64,000 bases of DNA from UBA6115 sp050952935. Its GTDB lineage: Bacteria; Bacillota; Clostridia; Christensenellales; Aristaeellaceae. This document shows, piece after piece, positions 1-10,459 of this stretch (position 1 is the first letter of the stretch; each line of letters starts with the position of its first letter). The stretch is from positions 1,540,118 to 1,604,117 of the forward strand of contig JBMNLS010000001.1 of assembly GCA_050952935.1 (NCBI GenBank), read 5' to 3'. A program made the position numbers and the translations under genes. The notes below the pieces were generated by a model. That model did no database searches. It was given only the letters and a program-made list of their open reading frames with translations, and was not told where the DNA came from.

Positions 1-2
1 AA

Positions 3-269
3 GTGTCGGACGAACCCCGGAAAAACATCACAGGGGAACGCTTTTCCGTATCTGCCTGCATGGCCATGATTTTGAGGCAGCCCCGAAAAGAGCCGCTGAA
101 GTTTTCCAGGCTTATCAGCCGTGGCGCTTCCAAAGAAGAGGTGGTAACGGTGTTTCTGGCCATGCTTGAGCTGATGAAACAGGGGAAGGCATGGGCCCGG
201 CAAGACGCCAACTATCAGGATATCACCCTGTATGTGGGGCGCGGAAAAGGATATGATGATGCTGAATGA
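3..269 (+). CDS. scpA: Segregation and condensation protein A, C-terminal part
   Basis: The open frame enters from the left window edge and ends with TGA at 267-269, so only about the last 88 residues are seen. The sequence has the helical C-terminal winged-helix pattern of ScpA (a run around FLAMLELMKQGKA followed by a DITLYV strand). ScpA is the kleisin subunit that joins SMC and ScpB in the bacterial condensin complex. It is followed with overlap by scpB, the standard Firmicutes arrangement, which supports the assignment. The true start lies outside the window; the GTG at 3 is just the first possible start in frame. Confidence 0.85.
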   Translation: MSDEPRKNITGERFSVSACMAMILRQPRKEPLKFSRLISRGASKEEVVTVFLAMLELMKQGKAWARQDANYQDITLYVGRGKGYDDAE

Positions 270-831
270 TAGTCTGATTGGCGTAATTGAAGCGATTTTG
301 TTTGTCGCCGGCGAGGCGGTCAATCCGGAGGACATCGCCGCGGCCCTGGAGCAGCCGGAAACAAACGTTCTGGCGGCCATTGAGCAGCTGGAAATCAGGC
401 TTCAACGGAAGGACAGGGGGCTTTCCATCAAGCGTTTTGGCGGCAAGGTGCAGATCACCACGAAGGCTGACTATGCCCCCTATATTGAGCGGGTGTTGCA
501 GCCTGTCAGACGGCAAACCCTCAGCCAGTCAGCGCTGGAAACGCTTTCCATCATTGCCTATAAGCAGCCCGTGACCCGGATGGAGATTGAGGCCATCCGC
601 GGGGTTGGCAGCGATTATTCCATTCAATCTCTCATATCAAAACGCATGGTGCGGGAGATGGGGCGCAAGGATACCCTGGGCAGGCCGATTCTTTACGGGA
701 CCACTGATCAGTTCCTTTCCCATTTTGGCCTGGAAAGCCTTCAGCAGCTACCTGAAATCCCGCATATGGATGCGCAGACCACATTCCTTGATCATGAAGA
801 GCTGCTGGACGAATATAAACAGCAGGAATAA
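253..831 (+). CDS. scpB: Segregation and condensation protein B
   Basis: About 190 residues, the usual ScpB size, with two winged-helix domains (an early block around IEAILFVAGEAV and a second around TLSIIAYKQPVTR, both typical of the family). ScpB dimers bind the ScpA kleisin in SMC-ScpAB, which compacts and segregates the chromosome. Three ATG codons in a row lie at 253, 256 and 259; the AAAAGG at 246-250 best fits the second or third, so the start is uncertain by two codons. A further in-frame ATG at 232 lies well inside scpA and has no better site. It overlaps the end of scpA, implying translational coupling. Confidence 0.93.
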   Translation: MMMLNDSLIGVIEAILFVAGEAVNPEDIAAALEQPETNVLAAIEQLEIRLQRKDRGLSIKRFGGKVQITTKADYAPYIERVLQPVRRQTLSQSALETLSIIAYKQPVTRMEIEAIRGVGSDYSIQSLISKRMVREMGRKDTLGRPILYGTTDQFLSHFGLESLQQLPEIPHMDAQTTFLDHEELLDEYKQQE

Positions 832-838
832 CAAAAGA

Positions 839-875
839 CACGGCTTGCCGCATGTTGTGACAAGCCGTGCTTTAT
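839..875. terminator. Bidirectional intrinsic terminator between scpB and the lipoprotein gene
   Basis: Perfect 9-bp stem CACGGCTTG (839-847) / CAAGCCGTG (861-869). On the plus strand it is followed by CTTTATAAA and on the minus strand by TCTTTTGTT, so it can serve both of the convergent genes it separates. Confidence 0.75.
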
Positions 876-884
876 AAACAAAAA

Positions 885-1682
885 TCAAAGGGATTTGATG
901 GTGTCCCTGATGTGGCTGTATACTTTGGTATAGTCGGAGTTGAAGTTGGCGGGGCAGGCGAAATGCAGCATCAGAAGGCGGCTGTTGTCAAGAAGCGCCA
1001 TATGAACCCGGCCGCGCACCACAGTTCCGTCATGCATGACACCGCGATAATTCACATAATAGCCGGTTTTGCCCATGAGGGTGCGTTCCGCCGTGTCATA
1101 TAGACGCCAATCCTTGTAGTTGACCTTGCCCAGGTCGGTCACATAGGTGCGCACATCCTGCTTGACATTGTTGTTGCTGTAATTGCTCACGACCTTTGAC
1201 ACCTGCAGCACAAACTGGGTGGAGAAGTTGTCCTTTTGCTGTTCCGGCGGTTCGGTGAGGATATAGGTATCCGGCTGGCTTTCATCCACCGTGTAGCCAG
1301 CGACACATTCAAAAGTGAGACCAAGCTTGCTGGCTGAGTAGCTGGCAAAGGTAAAGGTGAGCGCCTGGCGTGGGGTGGCGGTGGGCATGTCGATCGGGTC
1401 AAGGGGGATAGGGGTTGCGCCTGCGTATAGCGGAACACCCTGTTCGTTATGCTCGGTATCCGCGGTGATGATACCCTTGTCTTCCTCAGAGGCAGGATCA
1501 TAACCTTCCGGCAATCCCTCAAGGCCGCTTGAATCAGAGGGGAGTTCCATCGGCGGCGCCTGAACGGCCACGGTAGGCGTGGGAGCCGCTTCGCTGACTG
1601 TTTGTGTGTTTTCTTTGGGCTGGCAAGCGCTTAATATCAGCGCTGTCAGAATGATGACGATGATCAACAGGCGTTTATTCAT
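885..1682 (-). CDS. Secreted lipoprotein of unknown function
   Basis: A 265-residue protein. The start at 1682 gives a typical lipoprotein signal, with a basic N-terminus, a hydrophobic stretch and the lipobox LSAC with Cys at residue 20, and it is preceded by GGAGGA at proper spacing. The longer frame starting at 1763 lacks these. Residues about 25-95 are low-complexity and rich in Pro, Glu and Thr, a probable cell-surface tether. Residues about 105-265 form a mixed alpha/beta domain ending in a helix, loosely recalling PsbP/Mog1-like lipoprotein domains, but I do not recognise a family with confidence. It has its own promoter. Confidence 0.75.
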   Translation of the reverse strand: MNKRLLIIVIILTALILSACQPKENTQTVSEAAPTPTVAVQAPPMELPSDSSGLEGLPEGYDPASEEDKGIITADTEHNEQGVPLYAGATPIPLDPIDMPTATPRQALTFTFASYSASKLGLTFECVAGYTVDESQPDTYILTEPPEQQKDNFSTQFVLQVSKVVSNYSNNNVKQDVRTYVTDLGKVNYKDWRLYDTAERTLMGKTGYYVNYRGVMHDGTVVRGRVHMALLDNSRLLMLHFACPANFNSDYTKVYSHIRDTIKSL

Positions 1683-1730
1683 GTGATAGATCCTCCGTCC
1701 ATTGGAATAAGCCCTGAATTGCTTAAAACT

Positions 1731-1759
1731 ATTGTAACAATTATAATGGGGCCCGTCAA
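1731..1759 (-). promoter_or_regulatory. Sigma-A-type promoter of the lipoprotein gene
   Basis: On the minus strand TTGACG (1754-1759), a 17-nt spacer and TACAAT (1731-1736), located about 50 nt upstream of the start codon. Confidence 0.7.
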
Positions 1760-1786
1760 GCAATATGAGTCTTTCTTATTGAAATG

Positions 1787-2830
1787 TTACAGAAGGCCTT
1801 GATACGCCTGCTCCGCGTCAAAAAAATCATCTTCGTCATCCGTGAATCCGCCCGGTGTATTATTTGGAGTAAAGGCATCCTCACGAAAGTAGACCGGATG
1901 ATAGACACGGCGGTCCAGGGCAAAAATCTGGTCGCTGAATTCCCCCTGCGGGGTGCGTTTCAAAGCGGTTTGCATTTCATTGAGCTTGGCGTCCAGGTCA
2001 TCCAGCTGGCTTAACACCTCCGCCTCAGGGAAAAGAGGCTTTCTCGGGCTCCCGTATTCAGGTATGCCGTGATGGCTGATGATCATGTGCTCAAGCAGCA
2101 GCGCATATTCTTCATCCGGCGGGTAGCCCAGGGCCTTGGCCGCGTCCCTCACCTCTGCAACGCCTGTCACCAGGTGCCCCAGCAGCATGCCTTCTTTGGA
2201 GTATCCGCTCACATTGCCTAGGGTGTCAGAAACCATTTCGGTTAATTTCCCCAGGTCATGCAGGATGATGCCGGCAAGCAGCAAATCGCCATCCAGATAG
2301 GGATAGCAGGGAAGAATGGCCTGGGCCACCCTGAGCATGTCCGTCAGATGGTGAAGCAGCCCGCTGCGCTGAGCATGGTGCATACTCTGAGCAGCCGGAT
2401 AGTAGTGCAACTTTTCGCCTGCACGCCTGACCAGTTCACCGGTGATCGATTTAACTACCGGATTTTCCATTGCTTCAATGACCGCCGTGATTTCCCCGAA
2501 CATTTCATCGGCGGGCCGGGGGGCCGAAGCCACTAACTCAGACAAATCAATATCATCCTGCTCTGCGGATGGCCTGAAGCGGTCAATTCTAAACTGCAGG
2601 CGTTTGTTGTATTCGGTCACGCTGCCCCGTACTTTTAGTACAGAGCCCGGAGCAGGCGGTGTGTCATCGCAGTTCCAGACCTTGGCATTGATGTCCCCGG
2701 TGTTGTCTGACAGCGTGATGTCAAGGTAGGGCTCATTGTTTTTGTTCAGGCGCTTTTCTGAGGATTTGACCAGTAAAAACCCCTCAAAACGATCATCTTT
2801 CATCAGCTGGTTAATTTTAGCTTGGTTCAT
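1787..2830 (-). CDS. YhaM-like 3'-5' exoribonuclease (OB fold + HD domain)
   Basis: A 347-residue protein with an N-terminal OB-fold nucleic-acid-binding domain (about residues 10-90) and an HD hydrolase domain. The HD signature is seen as HHLTD..., then ILHDLGKL, then the EHMIISHHG block. This order is that of YhaM/CBF1 family 3'-5' exonucleases, which trim RNA and DNA ends. The start at 2830 was chosen over the 43-codon longer frame because an AGGAG site precedes it and the OB fold begins there. The C-terminal 40 residues are acidic and probably disordered. It starts one base after the dnaB stop, so it is in the yybS-rplI-dnaB operon. Bacillus YhaM is about 30 residues shorter. Confidence 0.8.
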   Translation of the reverse strand: MNQAKINQLMKDDRFEGFLLVKSSEKRLNKNNEPYLDITLSDNTGDINAKVWNCDDTPPAPGSVLKVRGSVTEYNKRLQFRIDRFRPSAEQDDIDLSELVASAPRPADEMFGEITAVIEAMENPVVKSITGELVRRAGEKLHYYPAAQSMHHAQRSGLLHHLTDMLRVAQAILPCYPYLDGDLLLAGIILHDLGKLTEMVSDTLGNVSGYSKEGMLLGHLVTGVAEVRDAAKALGYPPDEEYALLLEHMIISHHGIPEYGSPRKPLFPEAEVLSQLDDLDAKLNEMQTALKRTPQGEFSDQIFALDRRVYHPVYFREDAFTPNNTPGGFTDDEDDFFDAEQAYQGLL

Positions 2831-2831
2831 C

Positions 2832-4211
2832 TTAGTCTCCTGACGGTGTGTCATAGCGGTTTTCAAAGAGGGTGAAGTCCTCATTCCAGTTAAGGATGAC
2901 AGTATCAAGGGGGCCATTGCGCTGCTTGGCGACAATGACCTCCGCCTCGCTCGGATCAACGCCTTCTTCTTTGTTGTAGTAATAAGGTCTGTGCAGGAAC
3001 ATCACCACATCGGCATCCTGCTCAATGGAGCCAGAATCCCTAAGGTCGCTAAGTACGGGACGCACGCTGCCCGTTCTTTTCACATTGGCACGGGAGAGCT
3101 GAGCGCAGGCTAAAACAGGAACCTTCAGCTCAAGGGCGATGCCTTTTAGCTTGCGGGAAATCTCACTGACTTCAAGCTGCCGGTTCTCCACCCGGCCATC
3201 GGCGGACATCAGCTGCATATAGTCAATCACAACCAGGTCCAGGCCCTTTTCCATCATCAGGCGGCGGCAGCGGCTGCGCAGCTGCGCGGGTGTAAGGGAG
3301 GCGCTGTCATCCAGGTACATCTGCGTCTCCGACAGGGGGGCGAGGGCGGCCGCCAGTCTTTCCCAGTCCTTGTCGGACAGGCTGCCCGAGCGAATGCGCT
3401 GCATGTTGACCCGGGCGTCCCCGCAGAGCATGCGCATGGCCAGCTGCTCATTGGGCATTTCCATGCTGAATATGGCCACTGATTTTCCACGGTGGGCGGC
3501 GTAGGCGGCGATGTTCATGACAAAGCTGGTCTTGCCCATGCTGGGGCGGGCGCCTACCAGCACCAGTTCACCCGGGTGAAGGCCGGTCAGCAGCCTGTCA
3601 AGCATGATAAAGCCTGTGGGCACCCCGTTGATTTTGCCTTTGTTCTTGACCAGCTCTTCAATTTGCGCTAGCGTGGCCTTGATCACCTCCCGGATGGGGG
3701 TGAGCTGCTGAGTGCCGGTGCGCTTCATGACGATATCAAAAATCGCCTTTTCCGCAAACAGCAGGGTTTCTTCCAGCGAGAACTTTTCCCCGTAGCATAC
3801 CTGGGCGATTTCTGAGGAAGCGGTGATCAGCTTTCTCAGCGTGGATTTTTCCAGCACAATGTCCAGGTAATGCTTCAGGTGAGCGGTGGTGGGCACGAAG
3901 CGGATGAGCTCAATCAGGTATTCCGTGCCGCCAACACCTGAAATGGAGCCGGTGCGCTTCAGTTCCGCGTCCATGGTCACCAGATCCACTGCTCGCGCCT
4001 GGCTGAACAGGCTTTGCATGGCGCTAAAGAGCATGGCATGCTGGGGATAATAAAAATCATCAGGCGCAAGCGCTTCCATCACCAGCGTTAAAGAAGCCGG
4101 TTCTTGGAGGGCGGCGCCTAATACCGACTGCTCCGCCTCCATGCTTTGGGGCGGAATGCGCAGCTGATCTTCCCCATAGGCCGCAATGGCCCTGGCCTGC
4201 TCGGTGCTCAT
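2832..4211 (-). CDS. dnaB: Replicative DNA helicase DnaB
   Basis: A 459-residue hexameric helicase that unwinds DNA ahead of the replisome (called DnaC in Bacillus). The N-terminal collar domain (about 15-120) starts with the familiar PPQSMEAEQSVLGA block. The RecA-like motor has Walker A GARPSMGKT (residues 220-228) and a Walker B ending in VVIDYMQLM, followed by the AQLSR and DLRDSGSIEQDADVV motifs. No intein or truncation is seen. It starts directly after the rplI stop, as in many Firmicutes. Confidence 0.97.
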   Translation of the reverse strand: MSTEQARAIAAYGEDQLRIPPQSMEAEQSVLGAALQEPASLTLVMEALAPDDFYYPQHAMLFSAMQSLFSQARAVDLVTMDAELKRTGSISGVGGTEYLIELIRFVPTTAHLKHYLDIVLEKSTLRKLITASSEIAQVCYGEKFSLEETLLFAEKAIFDIVMKRTGTQQLTPIREVIKATLAQIEELVKNKGKINGVPTGFIMLDRLLTGLHPGELVLVGARPSMGKTSFVMNIAAYAAHRGKSVAIFSMEMPNEQLAMRMLCGDARVNMQRIRSGSLSDKDWERLAAALAPLSETQMYLDDSASLTPAQLRSRCRRLMMEKGLDLVVIDYMQLMSADGRVENRQLEVSEISRKLKGIALELKVPVLACAQLSRANVKRTGSVRPVLSDLRDSGSIEQDADVVMFLHRPYYYNKEEGVDPSEAEVIVAKQRNGPLDTVILNWNEDFTLFENRYDTPSGD

Positions 4212-4212
4212 C

Positions 4213-4662
4213 TTACTCCAGGGGCAAAACGCTGATGGTCACCGTGGCTTTGACGCCTGCGTACAGCGTGACGGTGGCCTGGGTCTCTCCCAGGCTCCGA
4301 ATGGGCTCTGCCAAATCAATTTTGCGCTTGTCAACCGTTACCTTGTGCTGAGCCGATAGGGCATCCGCCACTTCCTGGCCGGTAACGCTGCCGTAGAGGC
4401 GTCCTTTTTCACCGCTTTTAGCGCGGATCTGCACAGTTTTTCCCTGGATTGTGCGGGCAAGGTCTTCCGCCTCTTTCACCCGTGCGGCTTCTTCCGCACG
4501 TTCTTTTTCGTTGCGGCGTTCCACTTCCTTCACAGCGCCTGCTGTTGCCTCAACCGCCCATTTCCGGGGGATGAGATAGTTGCGGGCATAACCGTCTGAC
4601 ACGTTCACAATCTGATTTTTCTTGCCGGTGCCCGGCACATCTTGAAGCAGAATGACTTTCAT
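4213..4662 (-). CDS. rplI: 50S ribosomal protein L9
   Basis: 149 residues, the normal L9 length. The N-terminal rRNA-binding domain starts MKVILLQDVPGTGKK and contains GYARNYLIP, followed by the long central helix and C-terminal domain. L9 sits at the base of the L1 stalk and helps reading-frame fidelity. The start at 4662 is preceded by GGAGG; the longer open frame to 4887 is an artefact running into yybS. In Bacillus the gene gdpP lies between yybS and rplI, but here only 19 bp separate them. Confidence 0.97.
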   Translation of the reverse strand: MKVILLQDVPGTGKKNQIVNVSDGYARNYLIPRKWAVEATAGAVKEVERRNEKERAEEAARVKEAEDLARTIQGKTVQIRAKSGEKGRLYGSVTGQEVADALSAQHKVTVDKRKIDLAEPIRSLGETQATVTLYAGVKATVTISVLPLE

Positions 4663-4681
4663 TAATTGTATACCTCCTCGG

Positions 4682-5770
4682 TTATTCTTGAGTTTTCTGG
4701 CTGTTCTGCCGCAAACCCCGTGAGTCCCGCACCTGATCAATAATGCCGATGAACACAAGCACGGGCTGCAGAATGGCAAACAGCAAAAACAGCAGCAAAT
4801 ACCTAAGCCAGGGCCGCATCCCCCCCAGACGCAGCCTGAATGAAAACACGGACAACCCCTGCATGGCATAGACGGCGTAGAATACATTAAACATCAGGCT
4901 ACCCATCAGTTGCATCACATGGGATGCGGAAAACGTCATCAAAAGGTATCCGGCGCCCAAAATCCAAAGCTTTTTCCCGATTTCTTTGGGAAGATGCCAT
5001 TGATGGAAAGGCAGCATATCCAGGGTGGGACATGGGTCTGGTAAAGACACGCTACTGCCCAGCCGCAAGGCCAGATAACTGCCCAAACCCGCCATGTAAA
5101 TGGCGAAACTGGTGAGCAGCCCCTGAAAAACAGACTGAAGCATGATTTTAAGCCGGAAAGAGATCTGCTTGTAAAACTCCTCCAACACGCTTGGCATGAA
5201 GGTCCATCCTCCGCCATTTTCAATGAACACCTGGGTACCCTGGGGCTGACCATGGGAGAGGAGCCCGCCTTTCCACAGATTATAGAGCAGCAGGTCGCGC
5301 ATGTCCAATTGTTCAAGCGCCTCAACAGCGGCCCGGCTTGTGAAGCCAAAGATATCTCCCCCTGAGGCGCCTTGCGCCAGCAGGTAAAAGCCAAGCGTGC
5401 CAACGATGAAGGAAAACAAAGTCAAAGCCAGCGCTTTAAGAAAGGGAAGTTTTTGCTTTATGGCAATCAGCAGAGCCAAGCCTGCCGGCATGGCGTAGAC
5501 AAGAACCATGAGCCCTTGAAGCCCAAACAGGCGGTATGATCCCAGGGCAACAACGGCGTTTGCCATGGCAAAAGGCAGCCATCCGCCCACAGCGGCAAAC
5601 ACCATGGAGGCCAGCGGAAAAAGAATCAACCCAAACGAAATGAAATACAGCGGCGCCAAGGGCATTGACGAAAGCGCAAACACAATTGCCGCAAGAATCG
5701 CCAGCAGGATGAGACTGTGCTTCTGGTTGGTCAATATCCTGATGTCTGTCATCTCTTTCATGCCTTTCAT
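4682..5770 (-). CDS. yybS: YybS-like DUF2232 integral membrane protein
   Basis: A 362-residue polytopic membrane protein with about eight hydrophobic segments: several before residue 130, a soluble loop at about 140-200, then four more. Its position directly upstream of rplI-dnaB matches YybS of Firmicutes, a DUF2232 protein of unknown function, possibly transporter-like. Three in-frame starts occur at 5770, 5761 and 5752; the AAAGG preceding the second and third makes one of those likely. It is the first gene of the minus-strand operon driven by the promoter at 5787-5815. Confidence 0.75.
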   Translation of the reverse strand: MKGMKEMTDIRILTNQKHSLILLAILAAIVFALSSMPLAPLYFISFGLILFPLASMVFAAVGGWLPFAMANAVVALGSYRLFGLQGLMVLVYAMPAGLALLIAIKQKLPFLKALALTLFSFIVGTLGFYLLAQGASGGDIFGFTSRAAVEALEQLDMRDLLLYNLWKGGLLSHGQPQGTQVFIENGGGWTFMPSVLEEFYKQISFRLKIMLQSVFQGLLTSFAIYMAGLGSYLALRLGSSVSLPDPCPTLDMLPFHQWHLPKEIGKKLWILGAGYLLMTFSASHVMQLMGSLMFNVFYAVYAMQGLSVFSFRLRLGGMRPWLRYLLLFLLFAILQPVLVFIGIIDQVRDSRGLRQNSQKTQE

Positions 5771-5786
5771 TTGGGTGGGTTAAACC

Positions 5787-5815
5787 ATTCTACTGTCAGC
5801 CTCCTGGGCTGTCAA
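5787..5815 (-). promoter_or_regulatory. Promoter of the yybS-rplI-dnaB-yhaM operon
   Basis: On the minus strand TTGACA (5810-5815), a 17-nt spacer and TAGAAT (5787-5792), in the short gap between the topoisomerase A gene and yybS. Confidence 0.65.
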
Positions 5816-5826
5816 GAAAGGCCGCG

Positions 5827-8277
5827 TTACAGGATGATATCGCTGACTACATCATCCATCACCGCCATGATATAGGGCTTACCCCGTTCGGTGAGGGTCT
5901 GGTTAACAATTTCCTCACTGTTTAGGGAAACCAGCTGGCCTTGGGTTGTTTCCACTGTAAAGCTGCGGGGCACGCGCAGGCAAACCGCAGCGGCGGCGTA
6001 GGAGCCATTGCTCCCATTCTTGTTGAAATAAAAGCTGCGCACACCTTTTCCCGCACGCTTTTGGCTGTCGATCATGCTGCCGGGCACCCGTTTCATAAAG
6101 CCTCGCTCGCTGGCAATGAGCAAACTGCAATCATCTCCGATGCCGTCTGCCCATTTCAGCTTGTCTCCGGGAATCAGCTTCATGGCGCGCACGCCGCCTG
6201 TGACCCGGCCCATGGCGGGCACATCGTCCTGTGAGAAGCGGATGATCATGCCCTGGCGCGTCAGGCAATACAGGTCATCGCTGGGCAAGGGCTGGCAGAC
6301 TGTGAGCAATTTGTCATTTTTCCCAAGCTTGATGGCGGCGATTTTCCCGCGGCGCGTCCGGTATTCCTCAATCAGGGTGCGTTTGACCATACCCTGGGAT
6401 GTAAAGAAGAAAAGGTCAGTGCCCTCTGGCCCTGTTTGAGGCGGCAGGATAATCACAGAAACACAGTCTTCCCCGTCTTCCAGCCCGCTCAGCACGCCGG
6501 CCAGCAGGGTGCCCCGGTCCTTGGGGCGGCTCTGCTCTTCCAATTGGTGAACAGGCAGCTGATAACAGTTGCCGAATTGGGTGAAAAACAATAGCGTATG
6601 GTCGCTCATGGTTTGAAAAACATGGCGGGGCATGTCGGCGCTTGATTCGGGCAAGTCCATTTTCTCATAGGCTTTGGGCGACATGCGCCGCAGCTGCCCG
6701 CCCCGGGTGAGGACGATGACCGTTTCTTCGGGGACAGGAATATCGCTTGGTAGCGCAAGCTCCTCGGCTTCCATGTCCACCTTCAGGATTTCGGTTCGCC
6801 TTTCATCCCCATGCTTGTCAGCGATCTCCTGAAGCTCATCCTTGATGACATTCATGAGCAGCTTTTCATTCCCAAGGATTGACTTGAGCTTTGCCACTAA
6901 TTTTTTAATCGCCTCATATTCCTTGCGCAGGGTGAGAATTTCAAGGCCGGTCAGGCGCTGCAGCCTTAAATCCAAAATGGCCTGGGCCTGGACATCGCTT
7001 AGATGAAAACGCCGGATAAGCCCTTCCTTGGCCTGCTTGACGCTTTGTGACTGGCGGATGAGCCTGATCACCTCATCCAGGTTGTCAACCGCGATCATCA
7101 GCCCTTCTAAAATATGAGCCTTTTGCTCCGCCTGATCCAGCTCATAGCGGGTGCGCCTGGAAACAACTTCCTTTTGGTGGGCAATATAGTATTGGATGGC
7201 CTCAATCAGCCCCATTTGAACCGGCCGCCCCTGGGCGATGGCCACCATGTTGACCCCCACGGTGGATTGCAGATCGCTGTATCGGTACAAATAAGCCAGC
7301 ACTGCCTCCGGATCAGCGTCCTTTTTAATTTCGATCACCGCACGCATGCCGCTTCGGTCAGATTCATCCCGGATGTCATAAATGCTGCCGCCAAGCGCCG
7401 CTTTCCTGGCCTCGGACAGGGCCAAAATCCGCTCCAATAGCTGGGCCTTGTTCACCTGATAGGGCACCTCGGTGATACAAAGCAGATTTCGTCCTGCCTT
7501 GCCAGGTTCTATATGCACCCGGGCGCGCAACTGCAGCTTGCCGCGTCCGGTCAGGAAGGCTTCCCTGATTTCCGGCGTATCAAGCAAAATGCCCCCGGTG
7601 GGGAAGTCGGGCGCCGGAATGATTTTCATCAGGGTATCCAGATCGGTATCAGGCTGATTGATCAATTGGATGGTGCCGGCGACAATCTCTTTAAGGTTGT
7701 GGGGAGGAATGTTGGTGGCAAGGCCTACTGCGATGCCCGTGGCGCCGTTGACTAGCATATTGGGGTAACGGGAGGGGAGCAGATCAGGCTCCTTCATGGT
7801 GTCGTCAAAGTTCAGGTGGAAGTCAACGGTATCCTTTTGGATATCCCGCAGCATTTCCATCGCCAGGGGAGCCATGCGGGCCTCTGTGTAGCGCATGGCC
7901 GCCGCGGTATCGCCATCGATGGAGCCGAAGTTGCCATGGCCGTCTACCAGCATGCCCCGCATGGAAAAGGGCTGTGCCATGCGCACCAGCGCGTCATAAA
8001 CGGAGCTTTCGCCGTGGGGGTGGTATTTACCCAGGCAGTCTCCCACGATGCGGGCGCATTTGCGGTGGGGTTTGTCGGGCGTCAGGCCCAGCTCATGCAT
8101 AGTATACATAATGCGCCGCTGCACAGGTTTCAGCCCATCCTCAACCCGGGGCAGAGCCCGCTCCAGGATAACGTGCTCGGCATAGGGCATCATGCTTTTT
8201 GACATGACGTCTTCCAGGGAAACCTGTATCACCTCATCCAGGCGCTCTTCAAAACTCTTTTTCTTGCTTTTGCTCAT
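5827..8277 (-). CDS. Type IIA DNA topoisomerase subunit A (ParC/GyrA)
   Basis: An 816-residue DNA-cleaving subunit. The catalytic Tyr is Y130 in AAAMRYTEARM. The quinolone-determining region reads HPHGESSVYDA, so the positions equivalent to E. coli GyrA Ser83 and Asp87 (S91, D95 here) are wild type. The breakage-reunion domain runs to about residue 490 and a six-blade beta-pinwheel follows. The GyrA-box (QxRGGxG, needed for DNA wrapping in true gyrase) is at best degenerate (RTRRGKIA), which favours topoisomerase IV or a second gyrase-like enzyme. It forms a pair with the B subunit immediately upstream (13-bp gap), so both form one heterotetramer. Confidence 0.9.
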   Translation of the reverse strand: MSKSKKKSFEERLDEVIQVSLEDVMSKSMMPYAEHVILERALPRVEDGLKPVQRRIMYTMHELGLTPDKPHRKCARIVGDCLGKYHPHGESSVYDALVRMAQPFSMRGMLVDGHGNFGSIDGDTAAAMRYTEARMAPLAMEMLRDIQKDTVDFHLNFDDTMKEPDLLPSRYPNMLVNGATGIAVGLATNIPPHNLKEIVAGTIQLINQPDTDLDTLMKIIPAPDFPTGGILLDTPEIREAFLTGRGKLQLRARVHIEPGKAGRNLLCITEVPYQVNKAQLLERILALSEARKAALGGSIYDIRDESDRSGMRAVIEIKKDADPEAVLAYLYRYSDLQSTVGVNMVAIAQGRPVQMGLIEAIQYYIAHQKEVVSRRTRYELDQAEQKAHILEGLMIAVDNLDEVIRLIRQSQSVKQAKEGLIRRFHLSDVQAQAILDLRLQRLTGLEILTLRKEYEAIKKLVAKLKSILGNEKLLMNVIKDELQEIADKHGDERRTEILKVDMEAEELALPSDIPVPEETVIVLTRGGQLRRMSPKAYEKMDLPESSADMPRHVFQTMSDHTLLFFTQFGNCYQLPVHQLEEQSRPKDRGTLLAGVLSGLEDGEDCVSVIILPPQTGPEGTDLFFFTSQGMVKRTLIEEYRTRRGKIAAIKLGKNDKLLTVCQPLPSDDLYCLTRQGMIIRFSQDDVPAMGRVTGGVRAMKLIPGDKLKWADGIGDDCSLLIASERGFMKRVPGSMIDSQKRAGKGVRSFYFNKNGSNGSYAAAAVCLRVPRSFTVETTQGQLVSLNSEEIVNQTLTERGKPYIMAVMDDVVSDIIL

Positions 8278-8290
8278 CTGTCAGCGTCCT

Positions 8291-10246
<1,956 letters not shown>

Positions 10247-10305
10247 GGTTCACTCCTTGCAAGATTGCAGCCGGCACAATGGGCCGGCCGCGGGAATCTG
10301 TTTAA

Positions 10306-10335
10306 ATTATAGCATAGCAAGGCCGAATGGCACAA
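10306..10335 (-). promoter_or_regulatory. Extended -10 promoter of the topoisomerase operon
   Basis: On the minus strand TTGTGC (10330-10335), 18-nt spacer, TATAAT (10306-10311) preceded by TGC, giving an extended -10. It lies about 60 nt upstream of the subunit B start. The leader between them contains a GC-rich GCCGGC inverted repeat. Confidence 0.7.
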
Positions 10336-10404
10336 GGAAAGTGAAACTTCAGGTTTTATTTGCTGAGGGAATCAAGCCCGTAAATAAACTGTATGCCTCC
10401 TTTT

Positions 10405-10447
10405 TGATTAAATAGGCGCCGCATAGATCAGGGGCTCCATGCGGTGC
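10405..10447 (-). terminator. Terminator of the ECF sigma / membrane protein operon
   Basis: Stem of 9 bp with one G-U pair, arms at 10416-10424 and 10439-10447, directly after the stop of the DUF4179-like gene. On the minus strand a T-rich run (CTATTTAATC) follows. Confidence 0.55.
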
Positions 10448-10459
10448 TTGGGTTTGGGA

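Noticed and set aside
867..1103. Small plus-strand frame after scpB
   Set aside because: It lies over the terminator and antisense to the lipoprotein gene.
4663..4887. 75-codon Cys-rich extension of rplI
   Set aside because: It overlaps the yybS coding end, has no ribosome site and L9 starts properly at 4662.
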